Below are positions 14,438-17,801 of a stretch of 17,801 bases of DNA, one piece after another; position 1 is the first letter of the stretch; every line of letters starts with the position of its first letter. The DNA comes from Rhodosalinus sp046542825 (lineage in GTDB: Bacteria > Pseudomonadota > Alphaproteobacteria > Rhodobacterales > Rhodobacteraceae). Both the position numbers and the translations under genes were made by a program. The DNA is taken from assembly GCF_046542825.1 (NCBI RefSeq), contig NZ_JBKHAQ010000059.1, forward strand, positions 1 through 17,801, in the 5' to 3' direction. The notes under the pieces are model-generated. The model was given only the letters and a program-made list of their open reading frames with translations. It was not told where the DNA came from and did no database searches.

Positions 14438-16093
14438 ATGGAGCGGGGACTGGCTGGCTGTCTGGCAACGGCGACGCCCGAGGCGCTTGCGCTCTTAGTC
14501 GCCGGGGTCATGGTGGGAGCGCTTGTCTTCCTGCTTTGGCTGCGACGCTCGACACATTTCTACGGCAAGCGGCTCTTCACGATCGCAAACTGGGCTCTCG
14601 TGTGGTGGCTGGGCGCCGCGGCGCTCGAGCTCTCGGTCGAACCCGCCGGATGCAAGCTCCTGTTCGCGACGCTCGCCTATCCCGGAATCGCGCTCCTTCC
14701 GACCGCCTGGGTTCTCTTCGTCTACCGTTACGCCAGCGGCCGCACCGGCCCGCTGCCCGTCGGGCAGATCGCGCTGCTGGTCGGCGCACCGCTCGTGGTG
14801 ACCGCGCTCGCGGCGACCAATCCGCTGCACGAGATGTTCTACGCCGCCGGCACGGGGCCGCGCGACGCCACGCCAGGCGCGCCGATCGTGTACGAGTACG
14901 GGCCGTTCTTCTTCGTCGCGGCCACCTATCTGTACGCTTGCCTCGCCACCGCTGCCGGCTTGCTGGCGGTCGGGACGTTCGTTTCACAGGCGCCTTACCG
15001 CGGCCATTTTGCCGCGCTCTTCGTGCTCATGGTCCTGCCCTTGGCCGGCAACGTGCTCTACGTCACGCGCAACGTGACGATCGCCGGGTTCGATCCAACG
15101 CCGCTTCTCTTCGCTGGCGTCCTTGTCGTCTACGCCTGGCTCATCAACGTGAACAGACTTTTCGACCTGTCCTGGATCGCTCGGGATCTCGTCTTCGACG
15201 AGCTGCCGAGCGCCTATCTCATCATCGCCCACACCGGGCAGGTCTTCGGCGCGAACGCCCGGGCGAAGGAGCACTTCGGCATCGATCCCGCGGCGCGACG
15301 TCAACTCGAGAACGCTCCGGGGTTCGGCCCCCTGTTGCGCACCCTGATGCGACAGCCGGAACGGACCACCGTGCAGGTGATCGAGATCGGAGACCGAAGC
15401 TACGAGGCACTGCCACGGCCGATCTACCGACCGATGGGGCTTCAGTACCCCGTCATGGGGTGGGTTCTGGCGCTGACCGACATCACCGACCGGCTGGAAC
15501 GGCAGCGCAAGCTGGAGACAGCGCTGGAGGTCTCCGCGCGGCGCGCGGCGCAGATGACGCTGCACAACAGGCGGATGCGGGCCGAGGCGCGAACCGACGC
15601 GCTGACCGGCCTGCGCAACCGACGCAGCCTGCAGGAAGACCTCTCGATCCTCTATGCGAAGGATCTGCCTGCACCGAGCTTCGTCACGGTGGCCGCGATC
15701 GATCTGGATCACTTCAAGTCGATCAACGACACCTTCGGCCACGACGCGGGCGACATCGTGCTGGCCGCCTTCGCCGAGCGCCTTGCCGGCAGCTTCCGAG
15801 CCAGGGACAGGATCTACCGCCTCGGTGGCGAGGAGTTCATCGTCACCGCGGAGGGCCTGAGCAAGGCCGAAGCGGCGGATCGGCTCGAAGGCCTGCGGGA
15901 CACGGTGCTCCGGATGCCCGAGTGCGCCGCCTTCGACGGGCTCGAGGTGCGGTTCAGTGCCGGCCTTGCGACATGGCCTGACGATCATCCGGATCTTTAC
16001 GCCGTATTGCGTCTTGCGGACGCGCGTCTCTACCGCGCGAAGGGCGCAGGACGGTCACAGACATTGGCCGATGGCAGCGCCCCCGGCTCCTGA
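14438..16093 (+). CDS. Membrane-bound diguanylate cyclase (7TM sensor, PAS-like, GGDEF)
   Basis: A 551-residue enzyme that makes c-di-GMP from two GTP. Residues about 13-245 carry roughly seven hydrophobic segments with the look of the 7TM histidine-kinase N-terminal sensor domain. A PAS-like region follows (ELPSAYLIIAHTGQVFGANA, then VLALTDITDRLERQ), then a short coiled coil. The GGDEF domain starts at TDALTGLRNRRSL (386-398) and has DLDHFKSINDTFGHDAGD and the active-site GGEEF at 463-467. The inhibitory RxxD site is intact (RARD, 454-457). So it should be active and product-inhibited. The ATG at 14438 has GGAG eight bases upstream. Divergent placement next to bcsNABZ suggests it feeds the PilZ domain of BcsA; this link is inferred. 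Confidence 0.93.
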   Translation: MERGLAGCLATATPEALALLVAGVMVGALVFLLWLRRSTHFYGKRLFTIANWALVWWLGAAALELSVEPAGCKLLFATLAYPGIALLPTAWVLFVYRYASGRTGPLPVGQIALLVGAPLVVTALAATNPLHEMFYAAGTGPRDATPGAPIVYEYGPFFFVAATYLYACLATAAGLLAVGTFVSQAPYRGHFAALFVLMVLPLAGNVLYVTRNVTIAGFDPTPLLFAGVLVVYAWLINVNRLFDLSWIARDLVFDELPSAYLIIAHTGQVFGANARAKEHFGIDPAARRQLENAPGFGPLLRTLMRQPERTTVQVIEIGDRSYEALPRPIYRPMGLQYPVMGWVLALTDITDRLERQRKLETALEVSARRAAQMTLHNRRMRAEARTDALTGLRNRRSLQEDLSILYAKDLPAPSFVTVAAIDLDHFKSINDTFGHDAGDIVLAAFAERLAGSFRARDRIYRLGGEEFIVTAEGLSKAEAADRLEGLRDTVLRMPECAAFDGLEVRFSAGLATWPDDHPDLYAVLRLADARLYRAKGAGRSQTLADGSAPGS

Positions 16094-16318
16094 GGCACTG
16101 CAAATACCCGCGCGGCGCCAGCGTTGAGTACGCCCATGGCGGCATTCGCCGGGCCCAGGTTTACGTGCTGCATAATGGGCCGTGCCGCCGTGCGCCAAAT
16201 GCAAAGGCTGGGCGGCGATGCGCCCGCCGTCGCCGTGGGTCGCGGCCCCGCCATCGTCAATCGCCACGACCTCGTCTTCAGCAGCACGCCCAGCGACCCC
16301 GAAATCGCCGCCGCGCAT
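16055..16318 (-). CDS. Small ORF with perfect Shine-Dalgarno after arsH (doubtful)
   Basis: An 87-codon open frame whose ATG at 16318 follows AAAGGAGG with an ideal 8-base spacer. It lies 82 bp downstream of arsH on the same strand and overlaps the end of the cyclase gene by 39 bp in antisense. The product (MRGGDFGVAGRAAEDEVVAI and on) is Gly/Ala/His-rich and not recognised. The opposite strand also has an open, GC3-rich frame here, so coding direction cannot be settled by eye. It may be the start of a frameshifted or truncated gene. Confidence 0.2.
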   Translation of the reverse strand: MRGGDFGVAGRAAEDEVVAIDDGGAATHGDGGRIAAQPLHLAHGGTAHYAARKPGPGECRHGRTQRWRRAGICSASGAGGAAIGQCL

Positions 16319-16400
16319 CGGCGTTGCCTCCTTTGTCGCTCTTCTCGCCTTGAGAAGGACATGAGGCGGCGCCGGCGGGCTGGCGGAGACCGCAGCGCGC
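16094..16400. other. Convergent intergenic region, 307 bp
   Basis: This gap lies between the cyclase stop and the arsH stop. Apart from the doubtful small ORF and a 6-bp hairpin (CTTCTC/GAGAAG, 16341-16357) without a T-run, nothing firm is seen. A plus-strand frame from 16124 shows strong third-position GC but runs into antisense arsH and is not recognisable. Confidence 0.5.
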
Positions 16401-17135
16401 TCAGGTGGCGGAGGAGAGGTTCACGCGCTTCATCAGCGCGGCCGCGGTTTCCTTTCGCTCCGAATATCGGTCCACGAGATAAGCCTTCCGGTCCCGCGTG
16501 AGCAGCGTGAACTTCACCAGCTCCTCCATGACATCCACGATGCGGTCGTAAAGTGGCGACGGGCGCATCCGTCCCGCCTCGTCGAACTCCTGGAACGCCT
16601 TGGGGATGGAGGATTGGTTGGGGATGGTCAGCATCCGCATCCAGCGCCCGAGGAGCCGCATCTGGTTCACGGCGTTGAAGCTCTGCGAGCCGCCCGAGAC
16701 CTGCATCACCGCCAGCGTCTTTCCCTGCGTGGGGCGCACGGCGCCCTCGGACAGCGGGATCCAGTCGATCTGGGTCTTCATCAGCCCGGTCATGGCGCCG
16801 TGTCGCTCCGGGCTGGACCAGACCATGCCCTCGCACCAGGCCACGAGGTCGCGCAACTCGCGGACCTTCGGGTGGGTGGCATCCACCCCGTCATCGACGA
16901 GAGGCAGGCCAGACGGATTAAAGAACCGCACCTCGGCCCCGAGCCCCGTCAGGATGCGGGCGGCTTCCTCGGCCGACAGCCGACTGAAGGATCGGGCCCG
17001 GAGCGAGCCGTAAAGCAGCAGGATTCGAGGCGGATGGGTGCTGATGGCGGGCGATTGCAGCCGGTCGTGGTCGACAGGCCCGAAACTCGCCTCGTCGATC
17101 TGCGGGGTGGTCAGGTCGGTCAGGGGGTCAGGCAA
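16401..17135 (-). CDS. arsH: ArsH, NADPH-dependent FMN reductase / organoarsenical oxidase
   Basis: A 244-residue flavoprotein of arsenic operons that uses NADPH and FMN; family members oxidise trivalent organoarsenicals. The flavin phosphate loop is LLLYGSLRARSFSRLSAEEA (39-58). SSPERHGAMTGLMKTQIDWI (107-126) and SGGSQSFNAVNQMRLLGRWM (147-166) are diagnostic of ArsH, as is the IPNQSSIPKAF stretch. The start is TTG at 17135, with GAAGGA seven bases upstream and no better start in frame. It overlaps the arsC stop by 8 bp, showing operon coupling. The length is typical. Confidence 0.95.
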   Translation of the reverse strand: MPDPLTDLTTPQIDEASFGPVDHDRLQSPAISTHPPRILLLYGSLRARSFSRLSAEEAARILTGLGAEVRFFNPSGLPLVDDGVDATHPKVRELRDLVAWCEGMVWSSPERHGAMTGLMKTQIDWIPLSEGAVRPTQGKTLAVMQVSGGSQSFNAVNQMRLLGRWMRMLTIPNQSSIPKAFQEFDEAGRMRPSPLYDRIVDVMEELVKFTLLTRDRKAYLVDRYSERKETAAALMKRVNLSSAT

Positions 17136-17559
17136 TCCGGTTTCCTTCGGCGTCGATGATCAACTGGCCGTCCTCCTTGGCCAGCGGGCCGGGAGGGAGC
17201 CTGTCGAGCAGGTCGAGGACGGTCCCGGACGGGCGGCAGAGTCTGACGCCCTTCGGCGTGCAGACGATCGGACGGTTCACAAGGATCGGGTGGCGCGTCA
17301 TCGCCTCGAGAAGGGTGCCATCGGTGACGTTCGCCGCCGTCAGCCCCATCTCCTCGGCCGGTGAGCGCGCGACCCGCAGCGCCGCGCGCGCGGTGAGTCC
17401 GGCGGCTGCGAACAGCGCCAGAAGCTGTGGACGCGTCCAGCCTTCCGTCAGGTAGTCGATGACGGTCGGCTCGTACCCGGCGGCGCGGATGATCCCGAGC
17501 ACGTTGCGGGACGTGCCGCAGTCGGGATTGTGATGGATCACGACCGGGAAGATGCTCAT
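17128..17559 (-). CDS. arsC: Arsenate reductase ArsC, glutaredoxin-dependent
   Basis: A 143-residue cytoplasmic enzyme reducing arsenate to arsenite with glutathione and glutaredoxin. The catalytic C14 lies in HNPDCGTSRN. R62, R96 (in ILVNRPIV) and R109 (in RLCRPSG) keep the spacing of the three oxyanion-binding arginines of Escherichia coli ArsC (60, 94, 107). The frame is open to 17769, but that is readthrough of the upstream gene. The ATG at 17559 shares ATGA with the acr3 stop and has GAGAGG eight bases upstream. Its arsenite product would be exported by the adjacent Acr3. Confidence 0.96.
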   Translation of the reverse strand: MSIFPVVIHHNPDCGTSRNVLGIIRAAGYEPTVIDYLTEGWTRPQLLALFAAAGLTARAALRVARSPAEEMGLTAANVTDGTLLEAMTRHPILVNRPIVCTPKGVRLCRPSGTVLDLLDRLPPGPLAKEDGQLIIDAEGNRIA

Positions 17560-17801
17560 GCCGGGAACCTCTCGCGCGTCCGGTTCGCGATGGCGACGAG
17601 GCTCAGCATCACCGGCACCTCGACCAGGACGCCGACCACGGTGGCCAGCGCCGCGCCGGAGTTCAGGCCGAAAAGCCCGATGGCCACGGCGACCGCCAGT
17701 TCGAAGAAGTTCGACGTGCCGATCAGCGCGCAGGGGGCGGCGACTTTGTGCGGCACGCGCCACGCCCATGCCGCGGCGTAGCCAAGCACGAAGATCCCGT
17801 A
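17556..17801 (-). CDS. acr3: Arsenite efflux permease Acr3 (C-terminal part, runs off the right edge)
   Basis: The last 81 residues of an inner-membrane arsenite exporter of the ACR3 (bile/arsenite/riboflavin transporter) superfamily. The stretch ALIGTSNFFELAVAVAIGLF, followed by NSGAALATVVGVLVEVPVML and a basic NRTRERF tail, is diagnostic of ACR3 and contains two membrane helices. The catalytic Cys is upstream of the window edge. The stop overlaps the arsC start as ATGA, so acr3, arsC and arsH form one transcript. An arsR repressor would be expected further right but is not visible. Confidence 0.9.
   Translation of the reverse strand, partial: YGIFVLGYAAAWAWRVPHKVAAPCALIGTSNFFELAVAVAIGLFGLNSGAALATVVGVLVEVPVMLSLVAIANRTRERFPA

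Noticed and set aside
14259..14498. A 79-codon ORF in the bcsN/cyclase intergenic region
   Set aside because: Arg/His/Gln-rich product without similarity; it runs into the cyclase gene in another frame and has no convincing start signal.
14188..15981. A 597-codon plus-strand frame overlapping the cyclase gene
   Set aside because: It is an Arg-rich shifted frame of the same strand. The GGDEF frame from 14438 has clear motifs and a good ribosome site.
16124..16501. A 125-codon plus-strand frame after the cyclase
   Set aside because: It has high GC3 but no recognisable product and runs antisense into the well-supported arsH; kept only as part of the finding on this gap.
1..17801. CRISPR arrays, tRNA or rRNA genes
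   Set aside because: No regularly spaced direct repeats and no tRNA- or rRNA-like sequence were noticed by eye on either strand.

Overview
The window is high-GC DNA, dense in genes and rich in 4-bp stop/start overlaps. It carries a c-di-GMP-controlled cellulose synthase, an ars operon of the acr3-arsC-arsH kind, and a nitrile hydratase/amidase pair. Together these point to an alphaproteobacterium, probably of the Rhodobacter/Roseobacter group. This placement is inferred from gene content and protein resemblance, not from a marker gene.

Region 1 (1-5348) is a nitrile-utilisation cluster. On the minus strand, in transcription order, lie a NitT/TauT-type ABC permease, its ATPase, its periplasmic binding protein, an amidase-signature hydrolase and the first 100 codons of nitrile hydratase alpha, which runs off the left edge. 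An unusual XRE-like regulator is read divergently. The simplest reading is import of a small nitrile or amide, hydration of the nitrile to an amide, then hydrolysis to a carboxylate and ammonia. A hairpin followed by a T-run between the binding protein and the amidase may reduce read-through.

Region 2 (5349-6336) is a scar. It holds a rearranged fragment of an IS21-type transposase, the tail of an IS630-type transposase on the other strand, and an orphan ORF with mixed codon use.

Region 3 (6337-16093) is a cellulose module. The minus strand carries bcsN-like lipoprotein, bcsA, bcsB, bcsZ and a periplasmic TPR protein, each overlapping the next. No BcsC beta-barrel is seen; the layout resembles the bcsN/bcsK-containing (type III) operons of alphaproteobacteria. 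Divergent from bcsN is a membrane diguanylate cyclase with an intact GGEEF active site and an inhibitory RxxD site. It is a natural local source of c-di-GMP for the PilZ domain of BcsA. The shared intergenic region has an unusual density of TTGCA/TGCAA motifs.

Region 4 (16094-17801) has a 307-bp convergent gap of unclear content, then an arsenic-resistance operon on the minus strand: acr3 (partial at the right edge), arsC and arsH.

I did not find a clearly novel biological system. The best leads are the transporter-linked nitrile cluster and its regulator, the barrel-less cellulose export module with its adjacent cyclase and repeat-rich control region, and the small ORF with a perfect Shine-Dalgarno after arsH.
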